Below, in pieces: positions 8,085 to 15,441 of a stretch of 64,000 nucleotides of DNA. This stretch comes from Massilia sp. IC2-278. Lineage in GTDB: Bacteria; Pseudomonadota; Gammaproteobacteria; Burkholderiales; Burkholderiaceae_D. Position 1 is the first letter of the stretch. Each line of letters opens with the position of its first letter. The stretch is taken from the NCBI RefSeq assembly GCF_020708045.1, contig NZ_JAJFES010000017.1, positions 1 through 64,000 on the forward strand, written 5' to 3'. Both the position numbers and the translations under genes were made by a program. Below the pieces are notes generated by a model. It saw only the letters and a program-made list of their open reading frames with translations. It did not search any database and was not told the DNA's origin.

Positions 8085-9962
8085 ATGAATCGCTATCCGC
8101 TCTGGAAATACATACTGATCGCTGTTGCGCTCCTGCTGGGCGCGCTGTACACGGCGCCCAACTACTTCGGCGAATCGCCGGCGCTGCAAGTGACGACCGG
8201 CAAGACGACGGTCAAGATTACGAGCGACACCTCGGCGCAAGTGGCCGACGTGCTGAAACGCGAGGGTGTTCCGGCCAACCAGGTGTCGCTCGACGGCTCC
8301 GGCAACTCGACCGCCGTGCGCGCCCGCTTCGACACCACCGACGCCCAGTTCAAGGCCAAGCTCGCGCTCGAGCGCCAGCTCAACCGTGACGCCACCGACC
8401 CCGATTACATCGTCACCGTCAACCTGGTGAAGAATACCCCGGCCTGGATGCAGTCCCTGCGCGCGCTGCCGATGAACCTCGGCCTCGACCTGCGCGGCGG
8501 CGTCCACTTCCTGCTGCAAGTCGACTCCAAGGCTGTGCTCGAAACCCGCGTGAAGAGCACCCAGACCAGCGTGCGCAGCGTCCTGCGCGACGCCAACGTG
8601 CGCCATGCCGGCATCGAGCGCAACGGCAATGCCATCGAGGTGAACTTCCGCGACGAGCAGACCCGCACCGCCGCCCGCAACGTGCTGGCCAAGCAGATGG
8701 CCGACCTGACCCTGGCCGACGCCGCCGACGGCACCGAACTGAAACTGGTCGCCACCATGAAGGCCGAGGCGCTCAAGCGCATCGTCGAGGAAGGCGTCAA
8801 CCAGAACATCTCGACCCTGTCGAAGCGTATCAACGAACTCGGCGTGACCGAGCCGGTCATCCAGCGCCAGGGCGCCGACCGCATCATCGTGCAATTGCCG
8901 GGCGTGCAAGACGTGGCCCGTGCGAAAGACCTGATCGGCCGCACCGCCACCCTGGAACTGCGCCTGGTCGACAACAGCGTGACCCCGGGCACCGAGCTCT
9001 CCAGCACGATCCCGCTGAACTCGGAATTGTTCACCGAAGGCCGCGGCGCCCCGGTCGTGGTGTCGAAAGACATCATCCTGACCGGCGACTACATCACCGG
9101 CGCCGTTGCCAGCTTCGACCAGAACCAGCAGCCGGCCGTCTCGGTCGACCTGAACGGCGACGGCGGCCGCAAGATCCGCCTGGTGACCCGCGAAAACGTC
9201 GGCAAGCGCATGGCGATTTTGCTGAAAGAGAAGGGCAAGTACACGGTGCCGTCGGCTCCGACCATCCAGAGCGAACTGGGTTCGACCTTCCAGATCACCG
9301 GCATCGGCAACGCCCAGGAAGCCAACGAACTGGCCCTGCTGCTGCGCTCGGGCGCGCTGTCGGCGCCGATGGAATTCATCGAGGAACGCGTGGTCGGCCC
9401 GCAGCTCGGCGCCGAGAACATTTCGCGCGGCCTGCACTCGACCCTGTGGGGCTTCGTGGCGATTGCCGTCTTCATGATCATCTACTACCACATGTTCGGT
9501 GTCTTCAGCGCCGTGGCGCTGGCCGCCAACGTGCTGTTCCTGCTGGCCCTGCTGTCGATGCTGCAGGCAACGCTGACCCTGCCGGGTATCGCCGCTATCG
9601 CGCTGGCGCTCGGTATGGCAATTGACGCCAACGTGCTGATCAACGAACGTATTCGCGAGGAACTCCGTGCCGGCGCCACGCCGCAGCAGGCGATCACGCA
9701 TGGTTTCAGCCACGCCTGGGACACGATTTTCGACTCCAACGTGACCACCCTGATCGTCGGCCTGGCGCTGCTGATCTTCGGTACCGGTGCGGTGCGCGGC
9801 TTCGCCGTGGTGCACACCCTGGGCATCCTGACCTCGATGTTCTCGGCCGTGTTCGTCTCGCGCGGTTTCGTGAACCTGTGGTACGGCCGCCGCGGCAAGA
9901 AAGTGACCAAGCTGTCGGTCGGTACGGTGTGGACGCCGGGCCTGCCCGCTGAAAAGAAATAA
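8085..9962 (+). CDS. secD: Protein translocase subunit SecD
   Basis: SecD uses the proton motive force to complete protein export at SecYEG. The 625-residue product has an N-terminal membrane helix (WKYILIAVALLLGALY), a large periplasmic P1 region with DLRGGVHFLLQVD, and a second conserved block (LSKRINELGVTEPVIQRQG). C-terminal RND-type membrane helices carry GMAIDANVLINERIREELR. Length and order fit beta/gammaproteobacterial SecD. It lies 60 bases after yajC and 15 before secF, so all three are probably one transcript. Confidence 0.97.
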   Translation: MNRYPLWKYILIAVALLLGALYTAPNYFGESPALQVTTGKTTVKITSDTSAQVADVLKREGVPANQVSLDGSGNSTAVRARFDTTDAQFKAKLALERQLNRDATDPDYIVTVNLVKNTPAWMQSLRALPMNLGLDLRGGVHFLLQVDSKAVLETRVKSTQTSVRSVLRDANVRHAGIERNGNAIEVNFRDEQTRTAARNVLAKQMADLTLADAADGTELKLVATMKAEALKRIVEEGVNQNISTLSKRINELGVTEPVIQRQGADRIIVQLPGVQDVARAKDLIGRTATLELRLVDNSVTPGTELSSTIPLNSELFTEGRGAPVVVSKDIILTGDYITGAVASFDQNQQPAVSVDLNGDGGRKIRLVTRENVGKRMAILLKEKGKYTVPSAPTIQSELGSTFQITGIGNAQEANELALLLRSGALSAPMEFIEERVVGPQLGAENISRGLHSTLWGFVAIAVFMIIYYHMFGVFSAVALAANVLFLLALLSMLQATLTLPGIAAIALALGMAIDANVLINERIREELRAGATPQQAITHGFSHAWDTIFDSNVTTLIVGLALLIFGTGAVRGFAVVHTLGILTSMFSAVFVSRGFVNLWYGRRGKKVTKLSVGTVWTPGLPAEKK

Positions 9963-9977
9963 GGACGAGGAACTGTC

Positions 9978-10997
9978 ATGGAATTTTTCAAAATCAAACG
10001 GGACATCCCGTTCATGCGCCACGCGTTGATCTTCAACGTGATCTCGGCGCTGACCTTCGTGGCTGCCGTGTTCTTCCTGGTAACCAAGGGCCTGCACTTC
10101 TCGGTGGAATTCACCGGCGGCACCGTGATGGAACTGCGTTATCCGCATGCGGCCGACCAGGAAAAAATTCGCGCGACCCTGCGTTCGATCGGCCATGAAG
10201 CGCCGGAAGTGGCCAGCTTCGGCACCGCCCAGGACATCATGCTGCGCCTGCCGCCGGTGAAGACCGCGGTCGGCTCGACCGTGTCGGGCGAAGCCTTCAA
10301 GGCGGTCTGCGCCTCGGAAGGCGGCACTCCGAAACAGATCAACGTGACGGAAAAGGGCCAGCAGATCGAACGCACCAGCTGCGCGAATGCGGCCGGCGCC
10401 GAAGTGGTGAGCCTGCAGCGCGTCGACTTCGTCGGCCCGCAGGTGGGCGACGAACTGGCCGAAAGCGGCCTGCACGCGCTGATCATGGTGATCGTCGGCG
10501 TGGTGATCTACCTGGCCGTGCGTTTCGAGTGGAAATTCGCCGTCGCCGCGATCCTGGCCAACCTGCACGACGTGGTCATCATCCTGGGCTTCTTCGCCTT
10601 CTTCCAATGGGAATTCTCGCTGACGGTGCTGGCGGCGATCCTGGCGGTGCTGGGTTACTCGGTCAACGAATCGGTGGTCATCTTCGACCGTATCCGCGAA
10701 ACCTTCCGCAAGCAGCGCAAGATGAGCGTGACCGAGGTCATCGACCACGCGATCACCAGCACCATCTCGCGTACCATCATCACCCACGCCTCGACCCAGA
10801 TGATGGTGCTGTCGATGCTGTTCTTCGGTGGCCCGTCGCTGCATTATTTCGCAATGGCGCTGACGATCGGTATCTGCTTCGGTATTTACTCGTCGGTGTT
10901 CGTGGCTGCCGCGCTGGCAATGTGGTTCGGCGTGAAACGCGAAGACCTGATCAAGCCGGTCAAGGAAAAGGACGAGACCGACGGCGCCGTGGTGTGA
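9978..10997 (+). CDS. secF: Protein translocase subunit SecF
   Basis: SecF is the partner of SecD in the membrane motor that assists export. The 339-residue product has an N-terminal membrane helix, the SecF signature FTGGTVMELRY near residue 50, a short periplasmic domain, and five C-terminal helices with GYSVNESVVIFDRIRE, the SecF counterpart of the SecD helix-4 motif. A Shine-Dalgarno-like GGACGAGGA precedes the ATG. It is the last gene of the cluster and is followed by a strong terminator. Confidence 0.97.
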   Translation: MEFFKIKRDIPFMRHALIFNVISALTFVAAVFFLVTKGLHFSVEFTGGTVMELRYPHAADQEKIRATLRSIGHEAPEVASFGTAQDIMLRLPPVKTAVGSTVSGEAFKAVCASEGGTPKQINVTEKGQQIERTSCANAAGAEVVSLQRVDFVGPQVGDELAESGLHALIMVIVGVVIYLAVRFEWKFAVAAILANLHDVVIILGFFAFFQWEFSLTVLAAILAVLGYSVNESVVIFDRIRETFRKQRKMSVTEVIDHAITSTISRTIITHASTQMMVLSMLFFGGPSLHYFAMALTIGICFGIYSSVFVAAALAMWFGVKREDLIKPVKEKDETDGAVV

Positions 10998-11013
10998 TAA
11001 GCCGGCCCGCATG

Positions 11014-11051
11014 AAAAAGCCGCCACGGTAAAGGCCGTGGCGGCTTTTTTT
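11014..11051. terminator. Intrinsic terminator after secF
   Basis: A long GC stem (GCCGCCACGG pairing with CCGTGGCGGC) with an AAAAA lead and a seven-T tail, 20 bases after the secF stop. Confidence 0.92.
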
Positions 11052-11158
11052 ATTCCCTGCACATTTCCGCACCTCGATTTTTACAAGGAATTTGCTGATA
11101 TGTGACATTTCCCGGTGTTGTGTGAGTTAACGCACAGAGCGTTGGGGTAGGGGAACCG

Positions 11159-11164
11159 TATAGT
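11159..11164 (+). promoter_or_regulatory. TATAGT -10 of first tandem sRNA candidate
   Basis: TATAGT followed by GG, 4 bases before the conserved block at 11169. The second copy has the same TATAGTGG at 11316-11323. The upstream sequence GCACAGAG and a GGGGAAC/GGGAAC run is shared by both copies, but no consensus -35 is evident. Confidence 0.5.
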
Positions 11165-11168
11165 GGAC

Positions 11169-11233
11169 CTGTCTCTTTCAGGACATCCCTAGTTTTGGAC
11201 TTCACCCGCTCCGCTTGGAGCGGGTTTTTTTTT
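11169..11233 (+). ncRNA. Candidate small RNA 1 of a tandem pair
   Basis: The 34 bases at 11169-11202 (beginning CTGTCTCTTTCAGGACATCC) are identical to 11326-11359. They are followed at once by a Rho-independent terminator: stem CCCGCTCC/GGAGCGGG, loop GCTT, nine Ts. With the shared -10 at 11159, this is the layout of a short independently transcribed RNA of about 65 nt. No open frame of note lies inside. It is not the 3' end of secF, whose own terminator comes 120 bases earlier. I do not recognise the RNA family with certainty; multicopy betaproteobacterial sRNA families exist. Confidence 0.6.
11205..11233 (+). terminator. Terminator of sRNA candidate 1
   Basis: 8-bp stem CCCGCTCC (11205-11212) with GGAGCGGG (11217-11224), a four-base loop and nine Ts (11225-11233). 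Confidence 0.9.
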
Positions 11234-11315
11234 GCCCGGTCTGCTTACGCGGCGAATAAAACAGAAATGTCACATGAATGTGAAATGGCGCACAGAGTGT
11301 GCGGGAACCGGGAAC

Positions 11316-11321
11316 TATAGT
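11316..11321 (+). promoter_or_regulatory. TATAGT -10 of second tandem sRNA candidate
   Basis: TATAGTGG at 11316-11323, at nearly the same distance before the conserved block as in copy 1. It is preceded by GGGAAC and by the short dyad CGCACA-GAG-TGTGCG at about 11289-11303. Confidence 0.5.
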
Positions 11322-11325
11322 GGAG

Positions 11326-11391
11326 CTGTCTCTTTCAGGACATCCCTAGTTTTGGACTTTGCCCGCTCCGTTTGGAGTGGGCATTTTTTTT
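11326..11391 (+). ncRNA. Candidate small RNA 2 of a tandem pair
   Basis: This is the second copy of the 34-base block (11326-11359), 157 bases after the first. It is followed by terminator stem GCCCGCTCC/GGAGTGGGC and eight Ts. Compared with copy 1, the stem has gained a G-C pair at its base and changed one G-C pair to G-U. The fold is therefore kept while the sequence drifts, which supports a functional RNA. Between the copies only the promoter-proximal motif, the block and the terminator are conserved. Confidence 0.6.
11361..11391 (+). terminator. Terminator of sRNA candidate 2
   Basis: 9-bp stem GCCCGCTCC (11361-11369) with GGAGTGGGC (11374-11382, one G-U pair), a four-base loop, an A, then eight Ts (11384-11391). 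Confidence 0.9.
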
Positions 11392-11467
11392 GTGGAATGG
11401 AATTGCGAAGGGCAGGATGGCAAGCGGTATTGGGGCTGTTGCCTGTTGCGCTATTGGTGTGTTGAAT

Positions 11468-11646
11468 CCGCGTGGGCACGGAGTGCCCACCCTACGGGAT
11501 ACGTTGCGTATCCGCGTTTCGTACGATTCGCTGCTGGTGGTGGACTGTATGGGTTTGTATGAACTCGCTATTAACGGCGCCCTCACGGTTTTCGCGTGAA
11601 CTCGCCATTAACGGTGACCGTAGGGTGGGCACTCGTGCCCACGCGG
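11468..11646. repeat. Palindromic intergenic repeat, locus C (everted pair)
   Basis: Units at 11468-11495 (reverse, loop GGA) and 11620-11646 (forward, loop TC), both with the GGGCAC/GTGCCC stem. They point outward, unlike most pairs in the window. The 124 bases between them show no gene; a short near-duplicate, GAACTCGCTATTAACGG and GAACTCGCCATTAACGG, lies at about 11560-11612. Confidence 0.8.
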
Positions 11647-11708
11647 ATCATGCAAACCGATAACAGCGCAGGCAACAGCCCCATTAACAGCCGCGTACGA
11701 TTTAAAAA

Positions 11709-12542
11709 TTACAATAACGCCGACGTCAAACTCTGCACCTCTTCCGCCGACTCTTCCATAATCCGCGCCAGGGTCCCATCCCCCACCGCAAAATCAATGG
11801 TCGCCGCCGCCTGCACACTGGTCGCACCCGGCCGTTCCAGCAAGGGCGAATGCTCCGGCGACAAATCGTTCGCCAGCAACAAGGTATCGCCCAAGGTCTC
11901 CGGCGGCAGCGCCCGCATGCCATTCCACATGGCCTCGATCGCCCCCATCACCGGCGCCGGCACGCCCAGCTTGAGCAGCACGCCGCGGCCGATCGCCACT
12001 TCGCCATGCTCCAGCCAATCCTCGGCGCCGCCTTCGAGCAGCCCCGGATACGCATGCGCGCGCGACAGCATATAAAAGCCGCCCACCTCGTGCACGATGC
12101 CGGCAAACATCGCCGTCTCCGGATCGACAAACGACACCCGGCGTGCGATCACCTGGGCCAGCGCAGCCACGTGGGCCGAGTGGCGCCACAATTGATCGGC
12201 CTTGGCACGTAGCACCGGATCGGTGATCTCGCTGCTGAGCTGGCGCACGATGACGGACGCCGCCAGCGCGCCCAGCGTACGGAAACCCACGCGCTGCACG
12301 GCGGCGCGCACGTTGGTCACGTCGTTGCCGGCGCGGTTATAGGTAACGGAATTGGCGATCGCAACAGTGCGCGCCGCCAGCAGCGGCTCGGCCTGCACCA
12401 GGCGCGCCGCCGCATCGGCGTGGCAATCGGGATCATTGAGCGCACGCTGCAGCTTGAGCGTGGCGTCGACATTGGTCGGAAAACTGAGCTCGCCGCGGAT
12501 GGCCTGGGCGGCGATGCTCTTGAGGGCGTCTAGTCTGTCCAT
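11709..12542 (-). CDS. HDOD domain protein
   Basis: A 277-residue cytoplasmic protein made almost entirely of an HDOD domain, a degenerate HD-type helical fold used in bacterial signalling. Evidence is the run LSFPTNVDATLKLQRALNDP near the N terminus, IANSVTYNRAG and AAVQRVGFRTLGALA in the centre, and the HD-like helix FAGIVHEVGGFYML with W..S..VA before it. No extra output domain is visible. The ATG at 12542 is preceded by GGGAG; the frame continues 17 codons upstream without domain support. Partner and signal are unknown. Confidence 0.8.
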   Translation of the reverse strand: MDRLDALKSIAAQAIRGELSFPTNVDATLKLQRALNDPDCHADAAARLVQAEPLLAARTVAIANSVTYNRAGNDVTNVRAAVQRVGFRTLGALAASVIVRQLSSEITDPVLRAKADQLWRHSAHVAALAQVIARRVSFVDPETAMFAGIVHEVGGFYMLSRAHAYPGLLEGGAEDWLEHGEVAIGRGVLLKLGVPAPVMGAIEAMWNGMRALPPETLGDTLLLANDLSPEHSPLLERPGATSVQAAATIDFAVGDGTLARIMEESAEEVQSLTSALL

Positions 12543-12625
12543 CGAAAAATTATACTCCCTGCGAACAGCCACACTTCGGAGTATTTGCTCCAAAGCATCT
12601 TTTTACAACGCCAAACGTCTCGCGA

Positions 12626-12907
12626 TCAAGGCTCGCTGAAGATGGCGTCGCAGTCTTCCTTCGGCTCTTCGGTGTCCTGCAGTTCGTCGACCAGGCCCAG
12701 GTCGAACAGTTCCTCGACGGCGTTCATGAAGCTGTTCAGCTTGGTGGCGCCGATCAGGCGGTAGATCTCGCCGTCTTCGTTGCGCACGCCGATTAGCATG
12801 GCTTCCTCGCGTACTTCGGCTTCCGACACCACGTCGAGCAGGATATTGCCGATGATGTGCTTGTCGAAGTGGGCCGGCTTCTTGCCGTCGATCAGGGAAG
12901 TTTTCAA
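12626..12907 (-). CDS. Small acidic protein of unknown function, coupled to MarR
   Basis: I do not recognise this 93-residue protein. It has a mixed helix/strand N terminus (DKHIIGNILLDVVSEAEVREEAMLIGV) and a strongly acidic C terminus (DELQDTEEPKEDCDAIFSEP), with no signal peptide or membrane segment. The only sensible start is TTG at 12905-12907, overlapping the TGA of the marR gene (12904-12906) and preceded by AAAGGAACC inside marR. This indicates translational coupling and a role tied to the regulator or its target transporter. Confidence 0.7.
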   Translation of the reverse strand: MKTSLIDGKKPAHFDKHIIGNILLDVVSEAEVREEAMLIGVRNEDGEIYRLIGATKLNSFMNAVEELFDLGLVDELQDTEEPKEDCDAIFSEP

Positions 12908-13374
12908 GATGGTTCCTTTTGTTGTGATAATGAAGGGGAAGGGCGTCCTGCCCCGAGTATCCGTTCGCGCAATTTCCTCAGCGCGCCGTCGACCTCGTCG
13001 AATTCGGCATCGCTGAAATCTTCGAACAATTGCTTGCCGTGTGCAACCACCTTCGGGAACACATCGCGAAACACCGCTTCGCCGCTATCGGTCAGGCGCA
13101 CGAAATACGAGCGTTTGTCCTCATCGCTACGTTCGCGCAGCACCAGCTGTTTCTGCTCGAGCCGCTCGATGACGCCGGTCAGCGTGCCTTTCGTAATCAG
13201 GGTGCGTTCACCCAATTCCTTATAGCTCATGCCGCTGGTATTGCCGAGCGTGGCGATGATGTCGAATTGCGCGTGCGTCAAACCGTACTGGCGCACGGAT
13301 TCGCCCGAATACCGTTCGAAGCCCTGCAGGCATTCGGCCAGCAAGCGGACGCTCTTTAAATATCGTTCCCCCAT
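12904..13374 (-). CDS. MarR-family transcriptional regulator
   Basis: A 156-residue winged-helix dimeric repressor. Recognition helix region YKELGERTLITKGTLTGVIERLEQKQLV (about 70-97) and wing RERSDEDKRSYFVRLT are typical MarR. The N-terminal and C-terminal helices form the dimer interface. It starts 98 bases from the divergent EamA transporter at 13473, the probable target, and its 3' end overlaps the small acidic gene. The ligand cannot be inferred. Confidence 0.9.
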   Translation of the reverse strand: MGERYLKSVRLLAECLQGFERYSGESVRQYGLTHAQFDIIATLGNTSGMSYKELGERTLITKGTLTGVIERLEQKQLVLRERSDEDKRSYFVRLTDSGEAVFRDVFPKVVAHGKQLFEDFSDAEFDEVDGALRKLRERILGAGRPSPSLSQQKEPS

Positions 13375-13472
13375 GAAGCGAGATTATAGCCGCGAGCAGC
13401 CTTTCGGCGACGACGGTTCGCCTTTTACGGCCGAGGCGCGTACCATACCCGCTTTTCTCCGCGCCGCATTCC

Positions 13473-14375
13473 ATGACCCGCCATCTCCACGGCATATTCG
13501 CTCTGCTGCTCGTCACGCTGGTCTGGGGCACGACCTTCCCGGCAATGAAAGACCTGACCGGCCATTTCTCGGCCGTGTGGATCATTCTCGTGCGCTTTGT
13601 CCTCGCTGCCGTATTGTTGTCGCCCTTCCTGTGGCGCGGCAAGCTGGCAGACATGCGTGCCGGCGCCATACTCGGCGCTTTGTTGTTTTTCTGCTTCGTG
13701 TTCCAGGTCGAGGGCCTGGCCCTGACCAGCTCGAACCGCAACGCCTTCATCTGCGGCCTGAACGTGCTCGTGGTCCCGCTGCTGGGCGTGCTGGCTGGCC
13801 GCTTGCCGGAGCGCCGCATCGTGCTGGCGTTGATTATGTCGATCGCCGGCCTGGCCGCCCTGTGCTGGGACGGCGGCGCCTGGGGCACGGGCGACTCGCT
13901 CGCCCTGATGAGCGCGCTGTGCTTCGGCGTCTACATCAAGGTAATGGAAGTGCAGACCCGGCGCGCAACGCGCCTGCTCACCGTCACCGCCGCCCAGATT
14001 GCCACGGTCGGCCTGTGCGCCGCGCTCTGGCTGCTGGCGCGCGAACTGCCGGGCGAGGCGGTGGCGCGCGCCGCCTACCTCGACGGCGTATTCAGCAAGC
14101 TCGGCCAGCACGGCTGGAACTTCGCCTACCTGGGCGTGGTCGCCACTGCCGCCATCATCTCGCTGCAAACCTGGGGCCAGTCGCGCACCTCGGCCAACGA
14201 AGCGGCGGTGGTGTATGCCTTCGAGCCGGCCGCGGCCGCCTTCTTCGGCTACTTCTGGCTGGGCGAAGCCTTGACGGCGCGGGGCTGGCTCGGTGGCTTG
14301 CTGTTGATCTCCGGTATGATAGTCAGTCAATGGAATTCCGAACGCCGGCCATCCGCCGCGCTTGCTCCCGAGTGA
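13473..14375 (+). CDS. EamA/DMT-superfamily permease
   Basis: A 300-residue inner-membrane transporter with ten predicted helices in two EamA halves. The first begins LLLVTLVWGTTFPAMK and contains LTSSNRNAFICGLNVLVVPLLGV. The second runs from DSLALMSALCFGVYIK to the end, with AVVYAFEPAAAAFFGYFWLGE, the characteristic EamA helix. Family members export amino acids or metabolites. Divergent marR suggests induction by its substrate. It precedes argR by only 21 bases, so the two may be co-transcribed. Confidence 0.88.
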   Translation: MTRHLHGIFALLLVTLVWGTTFPAMKDLTGHFSAVWIILVRFVLAAVLLSPFLWRGKLADMRAGAILGALLFFCFVFQVEGLALTSSNRNAFICGLNVLVVPLLGVLAGRLPERRIVLALIMSIAGLAALCWDGGAWGTGDSLALMSALCFGVYIKVMEVQTRRATRLLTVTAAQIATVGLCAALWLLARELPGEAVARAAYLDGVFSKLGQHGWNFAYLGVVATAAIISLQTWGQSRTSANEAAVVYAFEPAAAAFFGYFWLGEALTARGWLGGLLLISGMIVSQWNSERRPSAALAPE

Positions 14376-14396
14376 ACAACATCACGATCCGCTTCA

Positions 14397-15338
14397 ATGC
14401 CGCAAGCTGAACTGTCCCGCCTGGCGCAGGAGAGGCCGCTGCGCGTGCTGCTCGTGAATGCCGGCGAGCCGGACACGATGAGCTGGTCGGGCCTGGCCCA
14501 GCCACTGCGCCTGGCCGCCAAGATCCTCGGCCCCGAGCGCCTGCACGTGGACGTGCGCAGCCCCGACAAGTTCACCAGCGACGCCCAGCGCCACTGGCAC
14601 CTGGTGCTCCTCGCCGCCGACGAAGCCCAGGCCGGCCTGAAACCCGCCAACTTCCGCGCCCTGGTCGAACGCTGCCGCGCCGCGCCGTTCTGGGGCGGCG
14701 TGGGTGCCGGCGTGCTGTGGCTGGCCGAGGCCGGCGCCCTGAACGGCGTGCGCACCGCGCTGCCATGGTCGCTGTACGCCGGTGCCGACAGCCGCGCCGA
14801 CCAGGCCGTCTTTACCCCCAATCTCTACGAAATCGAAGGCGAACGTTTGACCTGCTGCGGCGGCGCGGCGTCCGTGGACTTCGCGCTGACCTTGATCGAC
14901 ATCATTTTCGGCTCGACCGTGCAGGCGCAGGTAAAAGAGATCTTGTGTGTCGACAGGGTGCGCGGCAAGGAAGAGCGCCAGCGCGTGGCCTTGCAAGCGC
15001 GTTTCGGTGCGCTGCAGCCGAAACTGACCGAGGCGGTGACGCTGATGGAAGCAAATATCGAGGAGCCGCTGTCGACCGACGAGATTGCCCAGCTGGCGGG
15101 GGTGTCGCGGCGCCAGCTGGAGCGGCTGTTCAAGCAGTATCTCGGCAGTTTGCCGTCACGCTATTACCTCGAACTGCGCCTGACGCGGGCGCGGCAGCTG
15201 CTGCTCGATACCAATTACTCGATCGTGCAGGTGGGGCTGATGTGCGGGTTTTCGTCAGGGTCGCATTTTTCGACGGCGTTTGGGGCGTTGTTTGGAAATA
15301 CGCCGCGGGAAGAACGACAGCGCAGGCTCGCTGAATGA
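14397..15338 (+). CDS. argR: ArgR-type AraC-family regulator of arginine catabolism
   Basis: A 313-residue regulator with an N-terminal DJ-1/PfpI-like (GlxA-type) sensor domain (about 15-180) and a C-terminal double helix-turn-helix (about 205-305). The DNA-binding half contains LMEANIEEPLSTDEIAQL, VSRRQLERLFKQYL and YYLELRLTRARQ, which follow Pseudomonas aeruginosa ArgR nearly residue for residue. ArgR binds arginine and activates aru/ast catabolic genes. The ast operon starts at 18171 on the same strand, so I infer that it is the target. An AT-rich gene has come to lie between the two. Confidence 0.82.
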   Translation: MPQAELSRLAQERPLRVLLVNAGEPDTMSWSGLAQPLRLAAKILGPERLHVDVRSPDKFTSDAQRHWHLVLLAADEAQAGLKPANFRALVERCRAAPFWGGVGAGVLWLAEAGALNGVRTALPWSLYAGADSRADQAVFTPNLYEIEGERLTCCGGAASVDFALTLIDIIFGSTVQAQVKEILCVDRVRGKEERQRVALQARFGALQPKLTEAVTLMEANIEEPLSTDEIAQLAGVSRRQLERLFKQYLGSLPSRYYLELRLTRARQLLLDTNYSIVQVGLMCGFSSGSHFSTAFGALFGNTPREERQRRLAE

Positions 15339-15378
15339 AGTAATAGTTGTTAAGCTATTATGTAATAGCAAAATTTAC

Positions 15379-15415
15379 TGCCTTAACCGCTAAAATCTAT
15401 TTGACGGTTAAGGCA
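15379..15415. terminator. Hairpin 3' of the STAND gene (weak terminator candidate)
   Basis: Perfect 11-bp inverted repeat TGCCTTAACCG (15379-15389) and CGGTTAAGGCA (15405-15415) with a 15-base loop, 26 bases beyond the minus-strand stop at 15442. On the minus strand it is followed by a short T-rich stretch, so termination of the STAND transcript is possible. A second dyad, TAATAG/CTATTA (15341-15360), lies just after argR. Confidence 0.5.
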
Positions 15416-15441
15416 ATTAAGATACTGAGTCTTTTGCGTCG

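Noticed and set aside
6513..11108. A 1531-codon minus-strand open frame across lysR, yajC and secDF
   Set aside because: It runs antisense through four well-supported genes and two repeat units, has the same low-complexity composition, and shows no domain.
11141..11175. RpoE-type promoter (GGAAC ... GTCT) for the sRNA candidates
   Set aside because: The spacing from GGAAC to GTCTC is about 14 bases, too short for an RpoE promoter; the TATAGT box is a better explanation.
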